Positions 32,183 to 40,159 of a DNA stretch of 64,000 bases are shown one piece after another. Position 1 is the stretch's first letter, and every line of letters begins with the position of its first letter. The notes beneath the pieces are model-generated. The model was given only the letters and a program-made list of their open reading frames with translations, was not told where the DNA came from and did not search any database. This DNA is from Novosphingobium sp. PhB165. Its GTDB lineage: Bacteria; Pseudomonadota; Alphaproteobacteria; Sphingomonadales; Sphingomonadaceae. The position numbers were made by a program, and so were the translations under genes. The stretch covers positions 62,001 to 126,000 of the forward strand of contig NZ_SLVB01000007.1 in NCBI RefSeq assembly GCF_004341845.1, in the 5' to 3' direction.

Positions 32183-34684
32183 ATGTACGAGAAAATGGGT
32201 CATGGCGGCGCACGCCTGCTGGTAGCAGCACTGCTAGCCGGCACCACCATGACCGGGGGCATGACTGCGTTCGCTTCCAGCGCGATGGCGCAAGAGAACG
32301 GCAGCGTGAACGCCTATGCCATTCCCGCTGGCTCGCTGAGCGACGCGTTGAACAACTTTGCGCAGCAGAGCGGATTGCAGCTGAACTACGACGCCTCGCT
32401 CACGCAAGGACGTCATTCGGCGGGCCTCAACGCAAAGCTGCCGTGGCGTGACGCACTGGCGCGGCTGCTGTCGGGCACCGGCCTTGTGGCGCGTGCCAAT
32501 GGCCCGGCGGCCGTGACCATTGCGCGTGCCACCACCGGGGCAATGACGCTCGATACACTGCTCGTCTCGGCCAGCGCAGAGCCTTCCACGACAGCCATGC
32601 TCAGCGATGAGGATCGGTTCGACCCAGCGTATGACGCGCGGCGTGGCGATTCCATCGTGGTCACGGGCCACAACGACAAGATCGACACCCGCTCAGCCTC
32701 GGGCCCCTGGGGTGACAAGCTCGTCATCAACACGCCCTATGCGATCAGCGTCCTGTCGCAGGACCTGATCGAAAGCGTCGTCGCCGGGGACATGGACCAG
32801 ATGTTCAAGATGAACCCGGTGGTCCAGAACTCCGCCCCATCGACCGTCTACGGCACGCCCTATGTCACCATCCGCGGCTTCGATTCCCAGAAGGGCGTGG
32901 TGGACGGCGTGCGGCTCTCCTCCACGCTGACCGGCATTTCCATGGAAGAACTCGCCAATGTCGAGATCATGAACGGCCTGTCCGGCTTCCTATACGGCGT
33001 CGGCAATCCGGGCGGTGTGACCAACTACGTGCTGAAGCGGCCGACCTACACGCCCACGCGTGACATCACCGTGGGCGACTATGGCAACCGGCAGTTCTTC
33101 GTCCATGCCGATCTGGGCGGCAAGATCGACCGGGACGGTGTGTTCGCCTACCGGCTGAACCTCTCCTATCAGGACGGTGAGACCGCGAAGAAGAACCAGA
33201 ACATCGCCCGCAGCCTGTTCAGCGGCGCGGTGGACTGGAACGTGACGCCGGACCTGTTGCTGCAAGTGGAAGCGGCGCATACCTATTACCGGGTCGATGG
33301 CATCGATTCCCGCTTCTACGCCTATGCCGATACCAGTTACGCGGCGATCGATCACTGGATCGAACCGCTGGACGCCAGCAAGACCTGGACGCCGGACTGG
33401 ACCTATCTCCAGATCAAGACCGACCGCATCGGCACCAATGCCAAGTGGAAGCTGAACGACACTTTCAGCCTGCGCGCCGCCTACCTCTACAAGCGCGATG
33501 CGCAGGAATCGATCAACGTCTATCCCGCCTATTTCGAGGATGTGGGCTGGAAAGTCGGCTGGGCCTCGCGCAGCGCGCCGTCCTACAACATTGCGCAGGG
33601 CGCCTATGCCTATCTTGACAGCGAGTTCGAGACGCTGGGCATCAAGCACCGCCTGACCCTGGGCGCTTCGGGTGACATCCTGCGGGTGAAGCGGCACGTC
33701 ACCAACTCGGTCAGCGCCGGTTTCTCGCCGGCCTTCACCGACCCGAACGACATGAACAATTGGGCCATGCCCGATACGCTGAACACCTATTCGTGGGGCG
33801 CGCTCTACAAGTCCAGCCAGTCGCAGAACACCAACGTGATCCTGGGCGACGACATCCAGTTCACCGAGCAGCTCAGCGCAATGCTGGGCGTGAACCGCAG
33901 CACCGTGAAGGCCCGCAACTTCGGGGCGACCGGCGCGCGCACCTCCAGCTATAACGAAAGCGCCTATACGCCCACGGTCTCGCTGGTGTTCAAGCCGGCG
34001 GCGCGGGTGACGACGTATGCGACGTACATGGAAGGGCTTGAGCAGGGCTCGACCGTCCCCGACGACGCCGCGCTCTACAACAATTCGGGCGAGATCATGA
34101 AGCCCTACGTCTCCAAGCAGTACGAAGTGGGCGCCAAGTACGCTCCGATCGACGCGCTCATGATCACCGGCGCGCTCTACCGGATCGAGAAGGCCAATTC
34201 CTACGACGAGACGGTAAACGGCAAGATCACCCGCACGCAGGACGGCGTGGAGGTCCACCAGGGCGTGGAGCTGACGGTGACCGGCCATGTCACGCCCCGG
34301 CTCAACGTGATGCTGGGCGGCACCGTGATGGACCTGAAAGTCACCAAGACCAGCACGGCCTCGCTGCTCGGCAAGAAGCCCACCGGCGTCAGCGACATGC
34401 TGGCGAAAGTCTACGCCGATTACGAGATTCCGGGGCTGGACGGCTTCTCCATCAGCGGCGGCGTCTACCACGCCGGCAAAATGTACAAGGACAGCGCCAA
34501 TCTCCAGAAGATCGACGGCTACACGATCGTCGACCTTGGCATGCACTACAAGACCGAGATCGACGGCCACCCGATCCGCTTCGACCTCAACGTCGCCAAT
34601 CTGGGCGGCCTCGATTACTGGGCGACCTCGTCCCAGCTCGGCGGCCCCCGCAACGTGGCCTTTGCGGTCAAGTACGGGTTCTGA
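32183..34684 (+). CDS. FecA-like TonB receptor with STN signalling domain
   Basis: Outer-membrane receptor of 833 residues. Signal peptide ends near ASSAMAQEN; the STN domain follows (YAIPAGSLSDALNNFAQQSG, LSGTGLVARANGPAAVTI). TonB box DSIVVTGHN, plug (VTIRGFDSQKGVVDGVRLSS, VEIMNGLSGFLYGVGNPGG, VTNYVLKRPTYTPTRDI) and barrel ending NVAFAVKYGF with terminal Phe. Start chosen at ATG 32183; alternatives are 32195 and further upstream 32078. With sigma and anti-sigma genes before it, it forms a full FecIRA-type surveillance unit. The PepSY genes after it suggest a reductive iron-release step in the inner membrane. Substrate unknown, probably a ferric siderophore or citrate. Confidence 0.93.
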   Translation: MYEKMGHGGARLLVAALLAGTTMTGGMTAFASSAMAQENGSVNAYAIPAGSLSDALNNFAQQSGLQLNYDASLTQGRHSAGLNAKLPWRDALARLLSGTGLVARANGPAAVTIARATTGAMTLDTLLVSASAEPSTTAMLSDEDRFDPAYDARRGDSIVVTGHNDKIDTRSASGPWGDKLVINTPYAISVLSQDLIESVVAGDMDQMFKMNPVVQNSAPSTVYGTPYVTIRGFDSQKGVVDGVRLSSTLTGISMEELANVEIMNGLSGFLYGVGNPGGVTNYVLKRPTYTPTRDITVGDYGNRQFFVHADLGGKIDRDGVFAYRLNLSYQDGETAKKNQNIARSLFSGAVDWNVTPDLLLQVEAAHTYYRVDGIDSRFYAYADTSYAAIDHWIEPLDASKTWTPDWTYLQIKTDRIGTNAKWKLNDTFSLRAAYLYKRDAQESINVYPAYFEDVGWKVGWASRSAPSYNIAQGAYAYLDSEFETLGIKHRLTLGASGDILRVKRHVTNSVSAGFSPAFTDPNDMNNWAMPDTLNTYSWGALYKSSQSQNTNVILGDDIQFTEQLSAMLGVNRSTVKARNFGATGARTSSYNESAYTPTVSLVFKPAARVTTYATYMEGLEQGSTVPDDAALYNNSGEIMKPYVSKQYEVGAKYAPIDALMITGALYRIEKANSYDETVNGKITRTQDGVEVHQGVELTVTGHVTPRLNVMLGGTVMDLKVTKTSTASLLGKKPTGVSDMLAKVYADYEIPGLDGFSISGGVYHAGKMYKDSANLQKIDGYTIVDLGMHYKTEIDGHPIRFDLNVANLGGLDYWATSSQLGGPRNVAFAVKYGF

Positions 34685-34704
34685 GCGATGACGGAACGGG
34701 ATCG

Positions 34705-36288
34705 ATGCGCGGTGGCCGCGTCATGAAGCAAAGCCTGCGCCAATCGATGGCATGGCTGCACACCTGGGCCGGGCTGGTGCCGGGCTGGGTGCTCTACGTC
34801 ATCTTCGTGTTCGGATCGGCGGCGTTCTTCCAGCACGAGATCGACGCCTGGATGCGGCCCGAGCTGCCTTCCGAAACGCGCGTATCCCCGCGCGCCTTCG
34901 CCTCTGCCGATGCCGTGCTGCGGGCCCGGGCGGCGGGGGCGGAGAGCTGGTCCGTCTCGCTGCCCGATGCGCGCGGCGGCAGCGCGCTGGACGTATCGTG
35001 GCAGATGCCCGGCCAAGGCCGCCGCGAAGCAACGCGGATCACGCTGGATCCCGCGACCGGCGCCGAAATCCCGGTGCGCGAGACGCGGGGCGGCTTCTTC
35101 CTCTACCGCTTCCACTTCGACCTCCATTTCATCTCGGTCATGTGGGCGCGCTATCTGGTCTGTGTGGCAGCCATGGCCATGCTCGTCGCGATCCTGTCCG
35201 GCGTGGTGACGCACAAGAAGATCTTCACCGACTTCTTCATGCTGCGCTTCCGCAAGGGGCAGCGCAGCTGGCTGGACGCGCACAACGTGACGGCCGTGCT
35301 GGCGCTGCCCTTCCATCTGATGATCACCTACACCGGTTTGGCGACGCTGCTGTTCACGCTGATGCCCTGGGCGATTTCGGCAAACTTCCCGGACCGGCAG
35401 GCCTTTTACGCCACCACCTATCCGCAAGGGCCCGAGCGCGAGGCCAGCGGAGAGGCCACACCCGTCGCCCCGATCGGGCAAATGATCGCCAAGGCCCAGG
35501 GCCAATGGGGCGGCGCCATGCCCACCTATCTCTCGATCGAGAACCCCGGCGACAAGGCCGCCATGGCCACGCTCTACACCGCCAAGTCGGAATGGGGGAA
35601 TGGCCGGTCAGACACGGTCTACCTCGATGCCACGAACGCAGCGCTGCTGCCGTCCACACCTGCAACGCCCGGTCGCGCCACCGCGACACACCGGGTGATG
35701 GTGGACCTGCACACGGCATGGTTCGCCGGCTATGGCCTGCGCTGGCTTTACTTCCTCTCCGGCCTTGGCGGCGTGGCCATGGCCGCGACCGGGCTCTGCC
35801 TGTGGTGCGTAAAGCGGCGCCTTAAGCTGCCCGATCCCAGCCGCCCGCATTTCGGCTTCCGTCTGGTGGAACGGCTCAACATCGGCTTCATCACCGGCGC
35901 GCCGATCGGGATCGCGATCTATTTCCTCGCCAACCGGCTGCTCCCCGTTGCCATGGCCCGCCATGCGGACTGGGAGATCAACGCGCTGTTCATTGCCTGG
36001 GGCGGCACGCTGGTCTGGGCCTTCCTGCGCCAGCCGCGCCGGGCATGGCTGGAAACGCTGACGGCAGCCGCCACGCTTTACGCCGCGATCCCGCTGATCA
36101 ATGCAGCCACCACCCCGCGCGGCCTTGCCCCCAGCCTGATGGCGGGCGACTGGACTTTCGCCAGCTTCGACCTTGTGATGCTGGCGCTGGCAGCCGGCTT
36201 TGCCTTTACAGGCTGGACGCTTGCCCGCCACAAACCGCGACAAATACCCGCGCGCAAACGCCGCAGCGGCGGGGAGGCGACGGCATGA
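34705..36288 (+). CDS. PepSY-domain inner-membrane protein (iron-uptake associated)
   Basis: 527 residues of the PepSY_TM family. First membrane helix near residues 25-48 (TWAGLVPGWVLYVIFVFGSA), a periplasmic segment with the PepSY-like DGxR-type fold, then a histidine-rich block LYRFHFDLHFISVMWARYLV typical of this family, and helices at 145-170, 190-215, 350-380, 400-425 and beyond. Related proteins (FoxB, FiuB-type) reduce or handle siderophore-bound iron at the inner membrane, probably with heme bound by the conserved His residues. ATG 34723 is an alternative start. The gene ends in ATGA overlap with the DUF3325 gene. Confidence 0.88.
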   Translation: MRGGRVMKQSLRQSMAWLHTWAGLVPGWVLYVIFVFGSAAFFQHEIDAWMRPELPSETRVSPRAFASADAVLRARAAGAESWSVSLPDARGGSALDVSWQMPGQGRREATRITLDPATGAEIPVRETRGGFFLYRFHFDLHFISVMWARYLVCVAAMAMLVAILSGVVTHKKIFTDFFMLRFRKGQRSWLDAHNVTAVLALPFHLMITYTGLATLLFTLMPWAISANFPDRQAFYATTYPQGPEREASGEATPVAPIGQMIAKAQGQWGGAMPTYLSIENPGDKAAMATLYTAKSEWGNGRSDTVYLDATNAALLPSTPATPGRATATHRVMVDLHTAWFAGYGLRWLYFLSGLGGVAMAATGLCLWCVKRRLKLPDPSRPHFGFRLVERLNIGFITGAPIGIAIYFLANRLLPVAMARHADWEINALFIAWGGTLVWAFLRQPRRAWLETLTAAATLYAAIPLINAATTPRGLAPSLMAGDWTFASFDLVMLALAAGFAFTGWTLARHKPRQIPARKRRSGGEATA

Positions 36289-36575
36289 TCCATTCCATCG
36301 TCGCCGTCATGACGATCGCCGGCTTCGCGCTCCTGCTCATGGCGATGACCCGCCACCAGCAGGACTGGCTCCGCCGCAAGCTACCGGCCCGCATCAGCCG
36401 CTGGCTGCGCCTGGGCGGCTTGGGCATTCTGACCGGCGCGTTCGCCGTTGCATGCGCAGGTTTCGGCTGGGCCTACGGTGCCGTCGCCTGGTTCGGCTGG
36501 CTGTCCTTTGGGGCTGCCCTTACGCTTACCGCCCAAACCAACCGCGAACGCATCCTCGCCCGCCTGCGTCGATGA
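36285..36575 (+). CDS. DUF3325-family membrane protein
   Basis: 96 residues, three predicted membrane helices (residues about 4-22, 45-60 and 65-85). Pattern MIHSIVAVMTIAGFALLLMA with RHQQDWLRRKLP is that of DUF3325, a small family always found beside PepSY-type iron-uptake genes. ATG overlaps the PepSY stop and its own stop overlaps the next start, so the three genes are translationally coupled. Function unknown; presumed part of the inner-membrane iron-handling complex. Confidence 0.82.
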   Translation: MIHSIVAVMTIAGFALLLMAMTRHQQDWLRRKLPARISRWLRLGGLGILTGAFAVACAGFGWAYGAVAWFGWLSFGAALTLTAQTNRERILARLRR

Positions 36576-36919
36576 AAACCCCGAGAACTCCGCGCATGAT
36601 CAAGCCGCTTTCCGCCATCTTCTCCCCTCGGGAGAAAACCCGCCATCGCTGGTCGGTCGCCTCGCGCACTATTGCCGGAACGCTCGGTGCCTATGCAGTG
36701 ACTGCGCTTGGTACCGTGGCTGTGTCGCTGGTCCTCGCCGCACTCGGCGTGACCCGCTCCGAGGCGGTCACCGCCGCAACGCTGGCGAGCTATGCGGTAT
36801 TCGCGGTCGTGGCGATGGCGGTATTCCACGCCGCCAGTCCCATGCGGGCCTGGGCCTTGCTGATCGGCGCGGCCGTGCCTCTGAGCTTGATTGTCTGGTT
36901 TCTGGGTCCCGCGCGATGA
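36572..36919 (+). CDS. DUF3649-family membrane protein
   Basis: 115 residues with three hydrophobic helices (SRTIAGTLGAYAVTALGTVA; AATLASYAVFAVVAMAVF; ALLIGAAVPLSLIVWFLG). Family assignment is by size, topology and position: DUF3649, DUF3325 and PepSY proteins occur together in iron-regulated operons of Gram-negative bacteria. ATG at 36572 lies inside the stop of the previous gene (ATGA). An in-frame internal ATG (36597, MIKPLSAIF) could also be the start. Confidence 0.78.
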   Translation: MKTPRTPRMIKPLSAIFSPREKTRHRWSVASRTIAGTLGAYAVTALGTVAVSLVLAALGVTRSEAVTAATLASYAVFAVVAMAVFHAASPMRAWALLIGAAVPLSLIVWFLGPAR

Positions 36920-37005
36920 ACCCGTTCTCCCTGCTCATCGCCAGCGCAGCCGCAATGGCGTCCGGTACGCCTGGCCAAGAGCCGACACGGCATGGACGGG
37001 ACTGA
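36916..37005 (+). CDS. Possible 29-residue leader-like ORF
   Basis: ATG overlaps the DUF3649 stop (ATGA). Translation MNPFSLLIASAAAMASGTPG then nine polar residues. It looks like a signal peptide with nothing behind it: either a tiny membrane peptide or the head of a lost fourth operon gene. Little else can be said. Confidence 0.3.
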   Translation: MNPFSLLIASAAAMASGTPGQEPTRHGRD

Positions 37006-37026
37006 AACGGCGCTCGACACCCCGTA

Positions 37027-37042
37027 TTGTTAGCGTTACCAA
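37027..37042. promoter_or_regulatory. LacI-family operator upstream of GH43 gene
   Basis: TTGTTAGCGTTACCAA, an imperfect 16-bp palindrome around a central CG, fits the LacI/CcpA-type consensus TGNNANCGNTNNCA in all fixed positions. It lies 50 bp before the GTG of the GH43 gene; the LacI-type gene at 38838 is the obvious candidate to bind it. Confidence 0.62.
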
Positions 37043-37091
37043 TTCTCCAGCCGCGCAGCATAAGTGTGGCAACAAAAGGAGAGATGGAATC

Positions 37092-38771
37092 GTGACGCAC
37101 CGGACCTCGCGCTTTACCGCCCTGCCCATTGCGCTGCTGTCGCTTTCCGCACTCTTGCAGGCCAATACTGCCGCCTATGCCGCGCCGGCTCGGTTCGATC
37201 GTTTCACATACAAGGGGTATTCGACCGAAGAGATCGCCATCAAGCCCGGTGAATATCGCAATCCGATCCTGACAGGCTATTACCCGGACCCCTCTGTCAT
37301 GCGGGTCGCCGATGACTATTATCTGGTCAACAGCTCCTTCGCTCACTACCCGGGACTGCCTGTCTTCAAATCCAAGGACCTGGTGCACTGGACCCAGATC
37401 GGCAATGCGATCGACCGTCCCGGGCAACTCGACTTCAAGGGCCGCCGCACATCGCAGGCCGTCTTTGCACCAGACATCAGCTGGCACGATGGCACCTTCT
37501 ACATCGTCAACACTTGCGTCGAATGCAGGGGCAATTTCATTATCACTGCCAAGGATCCGGCCGGCCCCTGGTCCAACCCGATCTGGCTGCCCTTTGAAGG
37601 TATCGATCCTTCTCTCTACTGGGAAGGAGACAAGGCCTACATCGTCAACAACCGCGCCCCCGACGAGCCCCCCCGCTATGAAGGCCACCGCGCAATCTGG
37701 ATCCAGGAATACGACTGGCGCGCGGGCAAGATGGTGGGAAAAAGTACCCAACTCATCAACGGCGGCGTCGACATCGGCAAGAAGCCGGTCTGGATCGAAG
37801 GGCCGCATATCTTCCGCAAGGACGGCTACTATTATCTAACCGCCGCAGAAGGCGGCACGAGCGTCAACCATTCGCAGGTCGTGTTCCGCTCCAAGGATCT
37901 GCTCGGTCCCTATGTGCCATTCGCGGATAACCCGATCCTGACCCAGCGTGATCTCGATCCGGCAAGGCCTGATCCGATCGGATCGGCCGGCCATGCCGAA
38001 CTGGTCCAGACCCAGAACGGAGACTGGTGGGCGACCTTCCTCGCTGTGCGGCCCTATGCTGACGATTATTATAATACCGGCCGCGAAACATTCCTTCTGC
38101 CCGTCACATGGAAGGATGGCTGGCCGATCATCCTGCCGCGCGGGCAGGCAATCCCGCACGCCCTGAATGCGCCAGACCTGCCTGCCCAGCCCAAATCGCC
38201 AATTCCGACAAGCGGCAACTTCGAATATGTCGAGGAATTCGACGGCAAGACGTTGCCCATACAGTGGATCGGCATCCGAACGCCGCAAAAGCCCTTCTAC
38301 CATCTCAAGGGCGGCGCGCTGGAACTGGATAGCGCACGCCCTATCGGCGACCTCAACGGTGCTCCTGCCTTCATCGGCCGGCGGCAACAGCATGCCAATG
38401 CCACCGTCTCCACAACGATCCGCTATGCCCCCGTCAGGGATGGCGACCGCGCAGGCCTGGCAGCCGTGCAGAGCGACCGAAGCAACCTCTTCTTCGGCCT
38501 GACCCGGATTGCCGGCAACACCGTGATCGCGCTCTACACCCGCGACGCTGCCGATGCCGACACGCTGATCGCCTCCGCGCCGGTCTCGGCCGCCGGGCCA
38601 GTCACACTCACTATCCGCACGCACGGCGCAACGATGGGCTTCGACTTTGAAGTCGATGGCCAGACGCAGATCCTGAAAGACGGGCTTGACGCGACGCTGC
38701 TCAGTACCAAAAAGGCGGGCGGTTTCGTCGGCACGATCTTTGGTCTCTACCACTACACCCCGGCCGCGTGA
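37092..38771 (+). CDS. Exported GH43 beta-xylosidase/arabinofuranosidase
   Basis: Glycoside hydrolase family 43, inverting, 559 residues. Signal peptide to about residue 30 (LLQANTAAYA). Five-bladed propeller: catalytic base Asp66 in YYPDPSVM, pKa-modulating Asp172 in GIDPSLYW, acid Glu236 in WIEGPHI. From about residue 355 a beta-sandwich follows (DGKTLPIQWIGIRTPQKPFY), the C-terminal domain typical of GH43 beta-xylosidases. GTG start with AAAAGGAGAG upstream. Likely releases xylose or arabinose from hemicellulose oligosaccharides in the periplasm; both activities occur in the family. The LacI-type operator upstream and the LacI and MFS genes downstream fit a local xylo- or arabino-oligosaccharide locus. 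Confidence 0.9.
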   Translation: MTHRTSRFTALPIALLSLSALLQANTAAYAAPARFDRFTYKGYSTEEIAIKPGEYRNPILTGYYPDPSVMRVADDYYLVNSSFAHYPGLPVFKSKDLVHWTQIGNAIDRPGQLDFKGRRTSQAVFAPDISWHDGTFYIVNTCVECRGNFIITAKDPAGPWSNPIWLPFEGIDPSLYWEGDKAYIVNNRAPDEPPRYEGHRAIWIQEYDWRAGKMVGKSTQLINGGVDIGKKPVWIEGPHIFRKDGYYYLTAAEGGTSVNHSQVVFRSKDLLGPYVPFADNPILTQRDLDPARPDPIGSAGHAELVQTQNGDWWATFLAVRPYADDYYNTGRETFLLPVTWKDGWPIILPRGQAIPHALNAPDLPAQPKSPIPTSGNFEYVEEFDGKTLPIQWIGIRTPQKPFYHLKGGALELDSARPIGDLNGAPAFIGRRQQHANATVSTTIRYAPVRDGDRAGLAAVQSDRSNLFFGLTRIAGNTVIALYTRDAADADTLIASAPVSAAGPVTLTIRTHGATMGFDFEVDGQTQILKDGLDATLLSTKKAGGFVGTIFGLYHYTPAA

Positions 38772-38837
38772 GTGCGCGCGCCATGATCCGCACAAAAGGC
38801 ACAGGAAAGTCCTTGCTTCTATGGATCAGCCGCAAGT

Positions 38838-39896
38838 TCAACGCTTTGGAGGTCTCGCATCCGATTGTCTGCGGATGAGCCGGTAATCGAGTTGCAGGCT
38901 GACGTGCCTGGAATTGGACTCGCTTGCTTTGCCGCCTTGCTCAAGTTCCTGACACAAAGCTCTGATGGCCTTGGTGGACATTTCCCGCACGGGAAGCCGG
39001 ATCGTTGTGAGTGCGGGCCAAATAGAGCTCGCCAGAGGCGCATCATCGAAGCCACAAATCGAAAGTTCGCCAGGGACGTCGATTTTTCGCTGGTGCGCGA
39101 TCGTGACCGCCGCTGCCGCCATATCGTCGTTGCACGCCAGGATCGCTGTGGGAACCGTCGGCAAGCTCAGCAGGCGTTCCGCGGCGAGGAGTCCGGAGCG
39201 ATAGGAAAAGTCTCCTGGAACGATCAATTCCTCTCCAGGATGAATTCCATTTTCGCTTAGCCCTTGCAGAAATCCTTCCAGGCGCCGGCTACTGCCGCGG
39301 TGTTGCAGATTACCTTGAATGAAGCCGATCCTGCGATGGCCCATATCCACGAGGTGTTTGGTAATCTCGTAGGATGCCTGCCGGTCATCGACAGAGACAG
39401 CCGTCACCCCGTCTGTGTACCGATCAGGGGTGATGGCTACGACGGCAATATTTTCCGCCAAAAGACCCTCGACCAATTCCTGCCAATCGCACAGCGGAGG
39501 AGGAAGGATTACACCAGCGGCGCGCCCGTCGACTATCTGGTTGACAAGCCAGGCCGAGGGACGGCCCTGAACATATTGCTCCACGGTCAGGTGGATGTGA
39601 CGCGCTGCAGCCTCCGCCAAGGCGCCCAGCAGGAGTTCTCCGAGATATGCGGAAGTCATGCTGTCGCTGTGCACCAGGGCGATTGTTCGCGTTCCCCCGC
39701 CAGCCAGCAACTGCGCGGTGCTGTTCAGGACGTACCCCAGTTCCTGGACCGCCTTCTCGACCGCACTGGTTGCAGCTTCGCTGACGTAGGCGCTCCTGTT
39801 CACGACACGCGAGGCAGTCATCAACGATACGCCTGCAAGGGTCGCAACGTTTTGAAGAGTAGGTGGCCGGCGGCTAGGGGCGGGCTTCTTTGCCAT
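38838..39896 (-). CDS. LacI-family transcriptional regulator
   Basis: 352 residues. Helix-turn-helix at residues 12-36 (PTLQNVATLAGVSLMTASRV), hinge VEKAVQELGYVLNSTAQLLA, then the periplasmic-binding-protein-like sugar domain (TIALVHSDSMTSAYLGELL, GHRRIGFIQGNLQHRGSSRR, ACNDDMAAAAVTI, CGFDDAPLASSIWPALTTIR). A sugar-responsive repressor. Convergent with the GH43 gene, whose promoter carries a LacI-type operator, and upstream of a sugar-type MFS transporter in the same direction with a 260-bp gap. Effector probably a xylo- or arabino-oligosaccharide by context (inference). Confidence 0.93.
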   Translation of the reverse strand: MAKKPAPSRRPPTLQNVATLAGVSLMTASRVVNRSAYVSEAATSAVEKAVQELGYVLNSTAQLLAGGGTRTIALVHSDSMTSAYLGELLLGALAEAAARHIHLTVEQYVQGRPSAWLVNQIVDGRAAGVILPPPLCDWQELVEGLLAENIAVVAITPDRYTDGVTAVSVDDRQASYEITKHLVDMGHRRIGFIQGNLQHRGSSRRLEGFLQGLSENGIHPGEELIVPGDFSYRSGLLAAERLLSLPTVPTAILACNDDMAAAAVTIAHQRKIDVPGELSICGFDDAPLASSIWPALTTIRLPVREMSTKAIRALCQELEQGGKASESNSRHVSLQLDYRLIRRQSDARPPKR

Positions 39897-40121
39897 GATG
39901 CAACAGTTACCTTGGGATTCCAGACGGACAGGCTATTCGCACTGCAACAACCCTTGTTCACGTTCCGCATTTGGGTGGCAACCGCAAGCACCCGCAGCTT
40001 CAGACCTTGAAGCAGCCAGCGCCTTAAGTTGGATCTCACTTATCTTGACGAAAGTCAGCGCCAAATCAACGTGGCGGCCGCGTTCCCAAGGCCTTCGCCC
40101 AAAATATTATGAGCCGCTGTC

Positions 40122-40146
40122 GATCCCGCCCGTGCTTCGCGGGATC
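40122..40146 (-). terminator. Stem-loop after MFS gene
   Basis: GATCCCGC and GCGGGATC form an 8-bp perfect stem with a nine-base loop, 14 bp downstream of the MFS stop (40160) on the minus strand. No T-run is seen on that strand. Confidence 0.5.
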
Positions 40147-40159
40147 ATTCGTTTCGCCG

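Noticed and set aside
32990..34570. Minus-strand open frame of 526 codons opposite the FecA-like receptor
   Set aside because: Antisense shadow of the receptor; no recognisable protein or ribosome-binding site.
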